The translations under genes were made by a program, and so were the position numbers. Positions 14,722 to 23,896 of a stretch of 64,000 nucleotides of DNA are shown here, one piece after another. The number at the start of each line of letters is the position of its first letter. Position 1 is the stretch's first letter. This stretch comes from Natrarchaeobaculum sulfurireducens. Lineage in GTDB: Archaea; Halobacteriota; Halobacteria; Halobacteriales; Natrialbaceae. The stretch is from assembly GCF_003430825.1 (NCBI RefSeq), contig NZ_CP024047.1, positions 1-64,000 of the forward strand. The letters are read 5' to 3'. Under the pieces are notes generated by a model. That model saw only the letters and a list, made by a program, of their open reading frames with translations, made no database searches and had not been told where the DNA came from.

Positions 14722-16278
14722 TCAACACGCCCGCTCGATCACCGTCTGTGCTCGTAGGTCCTCGTACTCCCCATCGACGGGGCTGGCCTGGACGAGCCGG
14801 AACAGGCGCACCTCGTCGACGTCCGCATCGTGTTCGTCGTCGGCGCGGTCACACACCCAGTCGGCGTAGCTCTCGGCGGTGACGTTGTTCGTCCCCTCGC
14901 GACCGGAATCGCGCACGGCTTCCAAGAACTTTCGCTCACGGAACGTGTCGTACTCCTGTGAGGCATCTACCGGCCGTTCCATGGCTAGTTCACCACCCTC
15001 GAAGGCGTCGACCGTCGACCCGTTCTCGAGAGTTGCCTCCGCGCCGAACCAGCTGTAGGACGTCGACGGATCGGGTGCGTACAGCCCCCAGTGCTGTTCG
15101 TTGGAAAATTCGGTCTCTATCCCCCCCGAGCCGTCGTGATCGACCACGTTGATCGCGCTGAACAGGAGGATCCAACACAGCAAGAGGACGCCTACTGCGG
15201 TCAGTAGCGACCGACCGTGTGTCTCGGCGACCGACGTCACTCGCTCGTATCCGCGCGTTCGGGCTGACTCGAGGGCACGCCGTTCGACCGGCGGGCGACT
15301 CAGCGGCCCGAGCGCCGACGCGGATGGGAGTCGATCGGTCAGTCGGGACGGAACGAATCGGGCCAGCGTCTCCCAGAACGGTGTCGTCAGAAACGGAATC
15401 ATCGTCGCGATCAACACGAGCGGAAACAGTCCGACGGCGACCGACGTCAGTAATCCGACGAACGCACCGATGTAGGCGAGTGCGAACAGCGCTCGCAGTC
15501 GCCCGCTCGTCACCAGCAAGAAGCCGCCCGATCCGGCGAGTAGGATCACCCACACCCAGTTCAACACCTCGAGCAGGGCCGGATACGCACCGAGGTGGTT
15601 ACCGAGGTGGATCGTCATGACGTCGTTGGCGAGCGCGATCTTTACCCCGTCGCCGCTGTACCAGGTGTCCCCGCGATGTTTGAGGATCGCGTTCTGGGTG
15701 AACACGACGACGGGCTGGACGAGCAACGCGGCGGTGGCGAAACTCGCGACGACGGGGCGTGTCGACCCGCGGCGGAGGGCGTCGACCGACCACCGTTCTC
15801 CGATGGGGGTTACGAGCGCAAGCAAGAGCATGACTCGAAGCAGTCGGTCGCCGCCGTTGAGTACCGCCGGGTTTCGGGCGTGAAGTGAGAGCAATAAGAC
15901 GAGCGAGATGGCGGCAACCAGCCGCGTCCGGTAGCCAACGATCAACGCGACTGCAAACACCCCGGCGACCAGAAACAGGAGTTGCTGGACCCACAACTCA
16001 CCGGACAGTGCGTGGATCGAGAGGCCGTTGAACTGTGGATACGTGGCTTCGTAGGCCTCGAGCGGGTATGCCCCGGCGTCGGTGTAGTACGTCTCGATGT
16101 CGCCTACCCGATGGATCACATCGAGCAGGAGGATCGAACCGAGTGCGATGCGCAACGCGGCGAGGGCGCGTGTATCGACCTCGAAACGCGACCGAACTGC
16201 GCTCTTGACCGACTCGAGGCGGGTTCGTCCCTTGGGACTCCTGTTCGTTTTCGGGCGGGAGCTTCGTTCGTCGCGCAT
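14722..16278 (-). CDS. HTTM domain membrane protein
   Basis: A 518-residue multi-pass protein of the HTTM family, related to the membrane part of vitamin K-dependent gamma-carboxylase. A basic N-tail precedes DTRALAALRIALGSILLLDV, the characteristic first helix; further helices follow to about residue 300, with GERWSVDAL between helices. After about residue 345 there is another helix and a soluble domain containing EQHWGLYAPDPSTSYSWF. A second paralogue with the same plan lies at 44923. The substrate is unknown. Two TATA-like sequences occur upstream (16360-16386). Confidence 0.85.
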   Translation of the reverse strand: MRDERSSRPKTNRSPKGRTRLESVKSAVRSRFEVDTRALAALRIALGSILLLDVIHRVGDIETYYTDAGAYPLEAYEATYPQFNGLSIHALSGELWVQQLLFLVAGVFAVALIVGYRTRLVAAISLVLLLSLHARNPAVLNGGDRLLRVMLLLALVTPIGERWSVDALRRGSTRPVVASFATAALLVQPVVVFTQNAILKHRGDTWYSGDGVKIALANDVMTIHLGNHLGAYPALLEVLNWVWVILLAGSGGFLLVTSGRLRALFALAYIGAFVGLLTSVAVGLFPLVLIATMIPFLTTPFWETLARFVPSRLTDRLPSASALGPLSRPPVERRALESARTRGYERVTSVAETHGRSLLTAVGVLLLCWILLFSAINVVDHDGSGGIETEFSNEQHWGLYAPDPSTSYSWFGAEATLENGSTVDAFEGGELAMERPVDASQEYDTFRERKFLEAVRDSGREGTNNVTAESYADWVCDRADDEHDADVDEVRLFRLVQASPVDGEYEDLRAQTVIERAC

Positions 16279-16472
16279 TGGTGTGAAGAGTCCGGATTAC
16301 TCGATCAGTCTCGAGGCGACGGACCGAATCTGACGGCCGAGTCGGCCCTCGCCGGTGACGTGTATATACTTCCCACTCTATATGTTCTCAGGATAAGCCT
16401 TGTGTGTCCGTTCACTGGTCAATCCTGTCCGAACGCAACTAGTTGGAAAATACCACGGTAGCGACGACGGAG

Positions 16473-17792
16473 TCACTCGTATCGAAGGGCGTCGATCGGG
16501 TCCGTCCTGGCTGCCCGCCAGGCCGGGTAAAGCCCGGAGGCGATGCCCACGAGGACGCCGATGATGATCGCCAGGGCGACGTACTCGAGCGGGTAGACCA
16601 GCGGAAGATCGACGTACCATGCCCCGAGGTAGCCGACGAGGAGTCCGAGCGCGGTTCCGAGGATCGCTCCGATCGCCCCGAGGACCACCGACTCGGCGAG
16701 GAACAGCCCGAGGACGTCCCGGTTCTGTGCGCCGACGGCTTTCATGATGCCGATCTCGCGGGTTCGTTCGGTCACCGAGACGAGCATGATGTTCGCGATG
16801 CCGATCGAGCCCACCACGAGCGAGATGGCTGCGATCCCCACGATGAAGTTCTGTAACAGATCGAGGACGTCCTGCAGTTGCTGGAGCAACTCGGCACTGG
16901 TCTGGAGGGTGACCTCGAGGTCGTCGCCCAGCAGGTCGCTCGCGTCGGATTCGTCGCTCTCGAGGTAGGAGAGCGCTCGCTCGCGGGCGGCGTCGACGTC
17001 TTCGTCGTCGGCGGAGCTGGCCTCGACGACGATGGCGAGATAGAGCGCGTCGTCTGTCTCGTCTCCGTCCTCGAGGGCTGCTGGCTCGTCCGCTTCCGGT
17101 CCGTCTTCGCCCGGTCCGTCGTCGCCGGGGAGCATCGTGGCGGCTTCCTCGGTGTAGTACGGATCAGTCGGCACGTAGACTCTTGGCGAGGGTTCGAAGC
17201 CCTCGAACGGGCTCAGTCCCTCCGAATCCTCGGTGATGCCGACGACCGTGACGGTCGTCTGTTGGCCGCCCTGGAGCGCGATCGTTAGCTCGTCGCCTAC
17301 CGAGACGTTCTCCTCGAACTGGCCGGCAACGGCCGGATTGATCACCGCCTCGCGCTCGCCGGATTCGAACTGTCGGCCCTCCTCGAGTGTCTCCTCGCGA
17401 ATATACGACGGGCCGGCGGCCACGAGCGCATCGCTCTGTGGTGAAATCTCGTCTTCGTAGACGAGCGCCTGCGTCGACAGCGGCATGTATCCGTAGGCCG
17501 CGTCGATCGCCTCGGCCTCGTTCAGCGTCTCGAGGTCATCCTGGCTGAACACCGGCTGAGCACCCGCGAGCGGACCGCCCTCGACGTCAGGATCGGCGGC
17601 CCAGCCGTAGGCGTTGCGCTGGTCGTCGGGGCTGATGTCGCCGATGACACCGGCCTGCAGGCTCGCGCCGAGCGTGACGAACGCGATCACGGCCGCGATG
17701 CCGATCACGACGCCGAGGGTCGTCAGCGCCGACCGGAGCTTGTGGCCGCGGATCGACCGCCAGGAGAGTCGCACGAACTCGAGCGGCCGCAT
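16473..17792 (-). CDS. ABC transporter permease, MacB/FtsX type
   Basis: The 439-residue permease has an N-terminal helix after RSIRGHKLRSALTTLGVVIG (about 12-31), a long extracellular MacB_PCD domain (about 45-310) rich in acidic residues, and three C-terminal helices in an FtsX domain including TERTREIGIMKAVGAQ. Such proteins extrude lipoproteins, peptides or drugs, or transmit force rather than transporting through a channel. Its ATG shares one base with the stop of the ATPase gene (TGATG), so the two are translated together. Confidence 0.9.
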   Translation of the reverse strand: MRPLEFVRLSWRSIRGHKLRSALTTLGVVIGIAAVIAFVTLGASLQAGVIGDISPDDQRNAYGWAADPDVEGGPLAGAQPVFSQDDLETLNEAEAIDAAYGYMPLSTQALVYEDEISPQSDALVAAGPSYIREETLEEGRQFESGEREAVINPAVAGQFEENVSVGDELTIALQGGQQTTVTVVGITEDSEGLSPFEGFEPSPRVYVPTDPYYTEEAATMLPGDDGPGEDGPEADEPAALEDGDETDDALYLAIVVEASSADDEDVDAARERALSYLESDESDASDLLGDDLEVTLQTSAELLQQLQDVLDLLQNFIVGIAAISLVVGSIGIANIMLVSVTERTREIGIMKAVGAQNRDVLGLFLAESVVLGAIGAILGTALGLLVGYLGAWYVDLPLVYPLEYVALAIIIGVLVGIASGLYPAWRAARTDPIDALRYE

Positions 17793-18526
17793 CAGTCGCT
17801 CGACCCCGGTTCGGATGGGCGACCGCTCGCTTCCTCCTCGAGCGACTCGATGCGCTCGATTCGACCGTCTAAGAGGTGGACGATTCGCTCGGCGCGTTCG
17901 GCGACGTGGCGCTCGTGTGTGACGACGACCATCGTGGTGCCACCCTCGTGAAACTCCGCGAAGAGGTCGAGGACGTCCGCTTCGGTTTCGGTGTCGAGGT
18001 TCCCCGAGGGTTCGTCGGCCAGCACGATCGCCGGATCGTTCACCAGCGCGCGAGCCAGCGCGACTCGCTGACGCTGGCCACCGGAGAGTTCGTTCGGCAG
18101 GTGGTCGGCCCGGTCGGCCAGCCCGACTCGCTCGAGCAACTCGCGGGCTCGCTGTCGTTGCTCGTCGCGGTCGATCCCCTGGAAGAGCTGTGGGAGTGCG
18201 ACGTTCTCGAGGGCGGTGAGCCGTGGCATCAGGTTGAACGTCTGGAAGACGAAGCCGACAGTCGTCCCTCGGAGTCGGGTTCGTTCACGGCCGCCGAGGC
18301 TGCCGACGTCCTGGCCGTCGACGACCACGGTCCCCTCGGTGGGAGTGTCGAGACAGCCGACGAGATTCATCAGCGTCGACTTACCCGAACCGCTCGGGCC
18401 CATAATCGCCGTGTAGGAGCCGCGTTCGATCTCGAGTGAGACGCCGTCGAGGGCGTGGACCGGCTCGCCCAACTGGTAGGTTTTGCGGACGTTCTCGAGG
18501 GAAACGGCGCTCCCCGGTTTCGCCAT
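17792..18526 (-). CDS. ABC transporter ATP-binding protein, LolD/MacB type
   Basis: A 244-residue ATPase with Walker A GPSGSGKST, Q-loop VFQTFNLMPRLTALENV, signature [15 protein letters not shown], Walker B IVLADEPSGNLD and a switch histidine in VVVTHE. It powers the downstream MacB-type permease, with which it overlaps. ATG 18526 (MAKPGSAV) is preferred to a GTG five codons earlier. An acidic C-terminal tail (SLEEEASGRPSEPGSSD) is typical of haloarchaea. Confidence 0.92.
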   Translation of the reverse strand: MAKPGSAVSLENVRKTYQLGEPVHALDGVSLEIERGSYTAIMGPSGSGKSTLMNLVGCLDTPTEGTVVVDGQDVGSLGGRERTRLRGTTVGFVFQTFNLMPRLTALENVALPQLFQGIDRDEQRQRARELLERVGLADRADHLPNELSGGQRQRVALARALVNDPAIVLADEPSGNLDTETEADVLDLFAEFHEGGTTMVVVTHERHVAERAERIVHLLDGRIERIESLEEEASGRPSEPGSSD

Positions 18527-18649
18527 GGACCGTCCGACCACGGATGTGGGGAAAAAGGTTCGCCGGCGACGGGCCGTGACCGCGACCGGCGTTCGGTCTC
18601 CAGATCGAATACACTATACACTTGTACGATGCCCGTGGAATGACACCGT

Positions 18650-19423
18650 ATGTCCTGGGAAACCGTCCAGCTGGACTTGGATGACGACGTAGCGACGCTG
18701 ACCGTCGACCGCCCCGAGGCGCTCAACGCCCTCAACGTCGAGACCCTCGAGTCGATGCTCGAAGCGCTCGCGAAGGCCGAAGCCGAAGGCGCTCGCGCGC
18801 TGGTCCTCACGGGCGCCGGTGACGACGCGTTCATCGCCGGTGCAGACATCACGTACATGCAGGACCTCTCGACCGAGGAGGCCCAGGAGTGGGGCGAACT
18901 CGGCCACGCGGTCGCCGACGCCCTCGAGTCGTTTCCCGCGCCGACGGTTGCGGCGATCAACGGTTACGCCTTCGGCGGCGGCTGCGAGATGGCCATCGCC
19001 TGTGATCTGCGCGTCGCCGCGGAGTCGGCGCTGATCGGCAATACCGAGATCGACCTCGGGATCATCCCCGGCTGGGGGGCCACCCAGCGGCTGCCGTTGA
19101 TCGTCGGCGACGAGACCGCTCGTCGGATGATCTTCCTGGGCGAGCGACTCGACGCCGAGAGCGCTGCCGAGGCCGGGCTGGTCGGCGAGGTCGTCCCCGA
19201 CGACGAACTCGAGGAGACCGCGTTCGAACTGGCCGAGCAACTCGCCGCACAGCCGAAATTCGCCATCCAGACGGCCAAACAGGCGATGAACCAGACGCTC
19301 GAGGGTTCCCAGACTGCCGGTCTCGACTACGAGAAACGCGCGTTCGCGAGTCTCTTCGGCACGCACGACCAGCGCGAGGGGCTGACCGCCTTCGTCGAGG
19401 ACCGCGAACCCGACTTCGAGTAA
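18650..19423 (+). CDS. Enoyl-CoA hydratase/isomerase family protein
   Basis: This crotonase-fold enzyme of 257 residues probably hydrates trans-2-enoyl-CoA in fatty-acid beta-oxidation. FIAGADITYM provides the first oxyanion-hole segment, AINGYAFGGGCEMAIACDLR the second, and TEIDLGIIPGWGATQRL carries a catalytic glutamate. A TATA-like ATACACTATACA (18608-18620) precedes it. It is divergent from the MacB-type genes; another beta-oxidation step, the acyl-CoA ligase, is encoded 9 kb away. Confidence 0.9.
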   Translation: MSWETVQLDLDDDVATLTVDRPEALNALNVETLESMLEALAKAEAEGARALVLTGAGDDAFIAGADITYMQDLSTEEAQEWGELGHAVADALESFPAPTVAAINGYAFGGGCEMAIACDLRVAAESALIGNTEIDLGIIPGWGATQRLPLIVGDETARRMIFLGERLDAESAAEAGLVGEVVPDDELEETAFELAEQLAAQPKFAIQTAKQAMNQTLEGSQTAGLDYEKRAFASLFGTHDQREGLTAFVEDREPDFE

Positions 19424-19463
19424 GAGATCAACGTTTTTCCCGTCGCCGCGCGCGTGAGCTATC

Positions 19464-20171
19464 ATGAAGACGGCAGGTGGCTCCGCGGACGCGAAACGCC
19501 GGGCGGGTGAACAGGCCGCCCAGGAGGTCGAAGACGGCTTCGTCGTCGGCCTCGGCACCGGTTCGACGACGGCCTACGCGATCGAGGCGATCGGCGACGC
19601 GGTCGCCGACGGTCTCGAGGTTCGGGGAATTCCGACTTCTTTTCAGTCGCGGCAACTCGCCCTCGAGGTCGGAATTCCGCTAACGACGCTCGACGCCGTC
19701 GAAACCGTCGATCTCGCGATCGACGGTGCTGACCTGGTCGTCGACGACCCCGGCTCGCCAGCCCACGGCACGCTGATCAAAGGTGGAGGCGCAGCCCACG
19801 CCCGCGAAAAACTGGTCGACGCCGCCGCGGATCGGTTCGTCGTCGTCGCCGACCCCTCGAAGCTCGCGGACCGACTCGAGCGGTCGGTTCCGCTCGAGGT
19901 GCTCCCCGCCGCTCACAGCGTCGTCGCCGACCGGGTTCGCGACCTGAGCGGCGACCCCTCGCTACGTGCGGCCGAACACAAGGACGGCCCCGTCGTTACC
20001 GACAACGGCAACCTCGTACTCGACTGCGAATTCGGGCCGATCGACGATCCCGAAGAACTGGCGTCGACGCTCTCGAGCGTTCCGGGCGTCGTCGAACACG
20101 GGCTCTTCGTCGATCTCGCCGACGCGACGTACGTCGGGACCGAAGACGGCCTCGAGGTCCGGGCGTACTGA
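19464..20171 (+). CDS. rpiA: Ribose-5-phosphate isomerase A
   Basis: The enzyme interconverts ribose 5-phosphate and ribulose 5-phosphate, supplying ribose for nucleotides. The 235-residue protein has the RpiA motifs GLGTGSTTAYAI (phosphate loop, about 29-40), IDGADLVVDD (active-site aspartate), LIKGGGAAHAREK with the catalytic glutamate and lysine, and VTDNGNLVLD near the C-terminus. Length is standard for the family. It lies 40 bases after the enoyl-CoA hydratase gene in the same direction and may be co-transcribed. Confidence 0.95.
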   Translation: MKTAGGSADAKRRAGEQAAQEVEDGFVVGLGTGSTTAYAIEAIGDAVADGLEVRGIPTSFQSRQLALEVGIPLTTLDAVETVDLAIDGADLVVDDPGSPAHGTLIKGGGAAHAREKLVDAAADRFVVVADPSKLADRLERSVPLEVLPAAHSVVADRVRDLSGDPSLRAAEHKDGPVVTDNGNLVLDCEFGPIDDPEELASTLSSVPGVVEHGLFVDLADATYVGTEDGLEVRAY

Positions 20172-20206
20172 CTGCCGACCGCCGGCCCGAGCCAGCTTCC
20201 TGTTAC

Positions 20207-20458
20207 TCACTTCGCTACCGGCTCCTCGTCTGCCGGTGCGTCCGCACGGGCGGTGAACACCCCGAGTACCACGTAGAGGGCCCCGAGGAGCCGCGCCGCG
20301 GCCACGACCCACGGCCTCACCTCGAGTTCCGGTGCGTTCTCGTAGGCCACCTCGAGGAGGAAATCGACGGTCGTCCGCGGCCAGAACGCCGTCGCGACGC
20401 CGAATACGCCGACCGCGACCGAAAGATCAGACAGGCTGCTGTCCCGGCGGGCGAGCAC
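20207..20458 (-). CDS. Small haloarchaeal membrane protein
   Basis: An 83-residue protein with two hydrophobic segments, VAVGVFGVATAFWP (about 14-27) and VAAARLLGALYVVLGVFTA (about 51-69), and an acidic tail. No family is recognised. Its GTG start directly abuts the TGA of the upstream frame 20459-20608, as in a tight operon. It is convergent with rpiA. Confidence 0.65.
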   Translation of the reverse strand: MLARRDSSLSDLSVAVGVFGVATAFWPRTTVDFLLEVAYENAPELEVRPWVVAAARLLGALYVVLGVFTARADAPADEEPVAK

Positions 20459-20633
20459 TCAGCGCAACGTTGCCCCCTCGAGCCGGCCACCCCATAGCGC
20501 CCACGGGTGACGCTTGGCTTCTTTGGGAGTCTCGAGACCGATGCGTTCGCAGGCCTCGATGACGGGCCGTGGATTCTCGATTTCCACGAGGTCGAACGCG
20601 ATCAGCACCGGTCTGAGTAGGGCTGTCTGTCAC
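20459..20633 (-). pseudogene. Short, possibly frameshifted gene before the membrane protein
   Basis: From GTG 20608 a 49-residue reading (LIAFDLVEIENPRPVIEACE and on to LEGATLR) has good haloarchaeal codon use and ends flush with the next gene. A TATA-like TTTTATCA (reverse strand, 20645-20652) points to a start at GTG 20633, whose frame (MTDSPTQT) differs from that of the 49-residue part by one base. The simplest explanation is a single-base frameshift near 20610. A correct short gene starting at 20608 is the alternative. The family is unknown. Confidence 0.4.
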
Positions 20634-20762
20634 GATAGTATGTGATAAAACCGGGTGCGTGGTTCAGATTTTCGTTCACTGACCGTTGGAGTGCGAATCG
20701 TCGCCGACGATAATGGACACCTTTTCAACGACGTCACACTACGTTCCGGTGGAGACGATTCG

Positions 20763-21824
20763 ATGCCCGAGACATCCGACAGGAAAGACGATCATATTCG
20801 AATAATCGAAGAAGAGGACGTCGAAACCTCGGGGACGGGATTCGCGGACGTCGAGTTCGTTCACGAGGCCCTCCCGGAGATCCATCGCGACGAGATCGAC
20901 ACCACGACGACGTTGTTCGGGCACGAACTGGCGGTCCCGATCGTCATCGAGAGCATGACCGGCGGCCATCCCAACACGACGAAGATCAATCGGGCGCTCG
21001 CCGAGGCCGCCCAGGAAGTCGGCGTCGCGATGGGAGTCGGTAGCCAGCGCGCCGGTATCGAACTCGACGACGAGGACTTACTCGAGTCCTACACCGTCGT
21101 CCGTGACGCCGCCCCCGACGCCTTCCTCTACGGCAACGTCGGCGCGGCACAGCTCCTCGAGTACGACGTTGACGATGTCGAAACGGCCGTCGAGATGATC
21201 GACGCCGACGCGATGGCGATCCACCTGAACTTCCTTCAGGAGGCAGTCCAGCCGGAGGGAGACGTCGATGCACAGGGATGTCTCGAGGCGATCGAACACA
21301 TCGCTTCGGACCTCTCGGTACCGATCGTGGTCAAGGAGACGGGCAACGGCATCTCCCGGGAAACGGCCCGTCGGCTCGCCGACGCCGACGTCGACGCCAT
21401 CGACGTCGCCGGGCAGGGCGGGACGACCTGGTCGGGTATCGAATCCTACCGGGCGGCCGCAGTCGGTGCCGACCGCCAGGAGAAAGTCGGTCAGCTGTTC
21501 CGGGCGTGGGGAGTCCCAACCGCGGTCAGTACGATCGAAGCTGCAAACGAACACGACTGTGTGATCGCCAGCGGCGGCGTCCGCTCCGGGCTCGACGTCG
21601 CGAAGGCGGTCGCACTCGGCGCGCGCGCCGGCGGCCTCGCGAAGCCATTCCTCCGCCCTGCCGGCCAGGGCACCGAGGCAGTCGTCGACTTCCTCGAGAC
21701 GCTTGCGCTCGAGTTGCGAACCGCGATGTTCGTCACCGGCTCGGCGTCGGTCGAGGACCTTCGGGAAGCCGAGTACGTGGTACTCGGCCGAACGCAGGAG
21801 TACCTGACACAACGTCGCCAGTAG
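20763..21824 (+). CDS. fni: Isopentenyl-diphosphate delta-isomerase, type 2
   Basis: This FMN-dependent enzyme converts isopentenyl to dimethylallyl diphosphate, a step needed for archaeal ether lipids, carotenoids and quinones. The 353 residues include the N-terminal [49 protein letters not shown] and [14 protein letters not shown], which build the FMN and phosphate sites of the TIM barrel. ATG 20763 ([12 protein letters not shown]) fits the family; the upstream in-frame extension does not. Confidence 0.95.
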   Translation: MPETSDRKDDHIRIIEEEDVETSGTGFADVEFVHEALPEIHRDEIDTTTTLFGHELAVPIVIESMTGGHPNTTKINRALAEAAQEVGVAMGVGSQRAGIELDDEDLLESYTVVRDAAPDAFLYGNVGAAQLLEYDVDDVETAVEMIDADAMAIHLNFLQEAVQPEGDVDAQGCLEAIEHIASDLSVPIVVKETGNGISRETARRLADADVDAIDVAGQGGTTWSGIESYRAAAVGADRQEKVGQLFRAWGVPTAVSTIEAANEHDCVIASGGVRSGLDVAKAVALGARAGGLAKPFLRPAGQGTEAVVDFLETLALELRTAMFVTGSASVEDLREAEYVVLGRTQEYLTQRRQ

Positions 21825-21947
21825 CCGGCGTCGCCGCGTCACGAGTCGGCTCGCTGGTCGCTGTCAGTTTTCGATGGCTCCACTCGTTGAGGGTACCGTC
21901 GGCTGCTCGAGCGGTTGCGCGAAAAATCGGTAGTCAGTCGGCGTCCC

Positions 21948-22115
21948 TTACAGGTCGCGGGGCTGGACCGTCTTCCGGTCGTTGGCTTCCGCGCGTCGGG
22001 CGGCGTCTTCGAGGAGCTGGTCTACTTCTTCGTCGAGTGCGTCGTAGAAGTCCGAGGCGACGTTCTTGTCATCGAGCGCTTCCTTCACGGCGGCTTTGAC
22101 GATAAGGTCTGCCAT
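21948..22115 (-). CDS. Histone-fold small protein (DUF1931-like)
   Basis: The 55-residue protein MADLIVKAAVKEALDDKNVA and on has the helix pattern of a half-histone: short helix, central helix DFYDALDEEVDQLLEDAARRAEA, and the NDRKTVQPRDL end that in histones forms the loop-2 contact. Such haloarchaeal proteins may bind DNA or regulate chromatin. A reverse-strand TATAA complement at 22143-22147 predicts a nearly leaderless transcript. Confidence 0.85.
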   Translation of the reverse strand: MADLIVKAAVKEALDDKNVASDFYDALDEEVDQLLEDAARRAEANDRKTVQPRDL

Positions 22116-22142
22116 ACGATGTATCCGTTTCCCTTTCCATGG

Positions 22143-22147
22143 TATAA
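22143..22147 (-). promoter_or_regulatory. TATA box of the histone-fold gene
   Basis: The reverse strand reads GCTTATACC around this site, centred 30 bases before the ATG at 22115. Confidence 0.5.
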
Positions 22148-22192
22148 GCATTCCGGTTATTGATGGAAATACGGGGGTTGCAGCGGTTGATT

Positions 22193-22210
22193 CGACCGTT
22201 TCGACGGTCG
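22193..22210. other. 7-bp hairpin with a TTCG loop
   Basis: CGACCGT, TTCG, ACGGTCG form an exact stem with the exceptionally stable UUCG tetraloop in RNA. It lies in the divergent space between the histone-fold gene and larB, followed by the TATA-like AAAGTATATG (22219-22228). It could be an RNA structure in a 5' leader or an operator. Confidence 0.45.
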
Positions 22211-22372
22211 GTTCCACCGGAAAGTATATGTTTGATGAGTAGCCCCCATCGGTCGCACGCCTCTCAAGGCGAAAAAGCACGCTCGCGCGCACCCTCGAGT
22301 CCACTCGCGGTCGATCACGGAATCGGCCCGCAGTGTCGACGGATTGGAGTACATCCGGCGCGGAACGCCGGC

Positions 22373-23131
22373 ATGCGCGAACTCCTCGAGGCCGTCGCCG
22401 ATGGCTCCCTCTCGCCAACACAGGCGGAAGCGAAACTGAAGGGATACGTTACGGACGACGCGGGCCGATTCGATGCGGCCCGAGAACAGCGTCGTGGCAT
22501 TCCTGAAGCCATCCTCGCCGAGGGTAAGTCGATCCAGCAGGTCATCTCACTCACCGAGTTGGCCCTCGAGACGACCGATCGGGCGCTTTTGACGCGCGTT
22601 TCGGACGAGCGGTTCGCGGCGCTCGAGTCCGCACTTTCCGAGTCGGTGCCGGAGGCCACCCTCGAGCGCCGGTACTCGACGATACGCGTCGTATCGCCCG
22701 AGTACGACTCGCCGTCGCTCGACGCTACGGTGGGAATCGTCACCGCAGGGTCGGTCGATGCCCCGGTCGCTGACGAGGCCCACGTCGTCTGTGCCGACGC
22801 TGGCGCGACGGTCGAACGGATCGACGACGTCGGTGTCGCGGCGCTCGACCGAACGCTCGATCAGGTCGACCGGTTTCGGGCAGCCGACGTGCTCGTCGTC
22901 GCCGCCGGGCGAGAAGGGGCCCTGCCGACCGTCGTCGCCGGACTCGTCGACACGCCCGTGATCGGTCTGCCCGTCTCGAGCGGTTACGGGTTCGGCGGCG
23001 ACGGCGAGGCTGCGCTCGCCGGAATGTTGCAGTCCTGTACCGTGCTATCTGTCGTCAACGTCGACGCTGGGTTCGTCGCCGGTGGACAGGCGACGTTGAT
23101 CGCTCGAGCGATCGACGCAGGCCGACGGTGA
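22373..23131 (+). CDS. larB: Nickel-pincer cofactor biosynthesis protein LarB
   Basis: LarB carboxylates and hydrolyses nicotinic acid adenine dinucleotide in making the nickel-pincer nucleotide cofactor of lactate racemase-type enzymes. The 252-residue protein has an N-terminal PurE-unlike extension (MRELLEAVADGSLSPTQAEA) and a PurE/AIR-carboxylase-like domain with GIVTAGSVDAPVADEA, VVAAGREGALPTVVAGL and LPVSSGYGFGGDGEAAL. ATG 22373 was chosen because homologues start close to RELLE. No larC or larE gene is in this window. Confidence 0.9.
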   Translation: MRELLEAVADGSLSPTQAEAKLKGYVTDDAGRFDAAREQRRGIPEAILAEGKSIQQVISLTELALETTDRALLTRVSDERFAALESALSESVPEATLERRYSTIRVVSPEYDSPSLDATVGIVTAGSVDAPVADEAHVVCADAGATVERIDDVGVAALDRTLDQVDRFRAADVLVVAAGREGALPTVVAGLVDTPVIGLPVSSGYGFGGDGEAALAGMLQSCTVLSVVNVDAGFVAGGQATLIARAIDAGRR

Positions 23132-23266
23132 ATTGGCCACAATAGAAAATAACTTTTGAGATGGGTAACTATCATCGTCTGCTGGAGAAATCTTCCCATC
23201 GTTTGGGAAAGCGCTTTTATAGATTCCCCTGGTAGCAGTAGATACCGGCTCCGGCCGGTGTGACCA

Positions 23267-23416
23267 ATGCCCAAGTGTAACCACTGCGACGCGCACGTTT
23301 CCGAGCGCTTTGCCCGCGTCTTCGCCGATGAGTACGGTGAAATTCACGCGTGTATCAGTTGCTCGGCGAACGCAGGGATCGCGGAAGTGGCGAGAGATCG
23401 CGCCCGCGGAACCTGA
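23267..23416 (+). CDS. DUF7563-like small zinc-finger protein
   Basis: The 49-residue protein starts [20 protein letters not shown] and carries two CxxC pairs, CNHC and CISC, 25 residues apart, a zinc-ribbon layout. Many haloarchaea encode this small protein; the function is unknown, possibly DNA binding. TTTTATA at 23215-23221 serves as the TATA box, giving a leader of about 20 bases, and a TTCCCA/TGGGAA dyad lies just before it at 23193-23209. Confidence 0.8.
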   Translation: MPKCNHCDAHVSERFARVFADEYGEIHACISCSANAGIAEVARDRARGT

Positions 23417-23498
23417 CCACTCGAGAACCGGACTCGGACTACCCACGTGCCCCTACGGACGAGCCGCTTTTTACCGGACGCGGCCGTACGTCACCCCG

Positions 23499-23750
23499 AT
23501 GCCCGACGACCACGTCGTCTACGTGCTCGAATGTGCCGACGGATCCCTCTACACCGGCTATACGACCGATCTCGAGCGACGCGTCGCCGAACACAACGAC
23601 GGCGACGGCGCGAAGTACACTCGCGGCCGAACGCCCGTCGTCGTCCGCCATCAGGAGCGATACGAGTCGCGTTCGGCGGCGATGTCCCGCGAGTACGAGA
23701 TCAAACAGCTCACTCGAGCACAGAAAGAACGGCTCGTCGGACTCGCGTGA
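23499..23750 (+). CDS. GIY-YIG nuclease family protein (UPF0213-like)
   Basis: The 83-residue protein has the GIY-YIG core in the form [15 protein letters not shown], a conserved Arg in [21 protein letters not shown] and a terminal [14 protein letters not shown]. Stand-alone proteins of this size resemble YhbQ/UPF0213 and are thought to act on DNA. ATG 23499 fits the family start. A TTTTTA stretch (23469-23473) may act as promoter. Confidence 0.88.
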   Translation: MPDDHVVYVLECADGSLYTGYTTDLERRVAEHNDGDGAKYTRGRTPVVVRHQERYESRSAAMSREYEIKQLTRAQKERLVGLA

Positions 23751-23896
23751 GCGCTCGCCGCCCTCGAGGACTCGAGTCTCCGATCCCCGATGCAGCGTCG
23801 GCTCCGAACCGTGTCGCCTTTTTCGGTGTCCACTAACCGGCGGAGTGCTCCCTCGTAGAAAGATACATAGCTGGGTCCATAGTCACTCGAGACGAG

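Noticed and set aside
16360-16386. Two TATA-like sequences suggesting a rightward gene
   Set aside because: No open frame with haloarchaeal composition follows on the forward strand before the convergent permease gene.
22160-22180. ORB-like TGGAAATACGGGGGTT near the histone-fold gene
   Set aside because: It matches the ORB core poorly, with changes in the central CGA, and lacks a partner.
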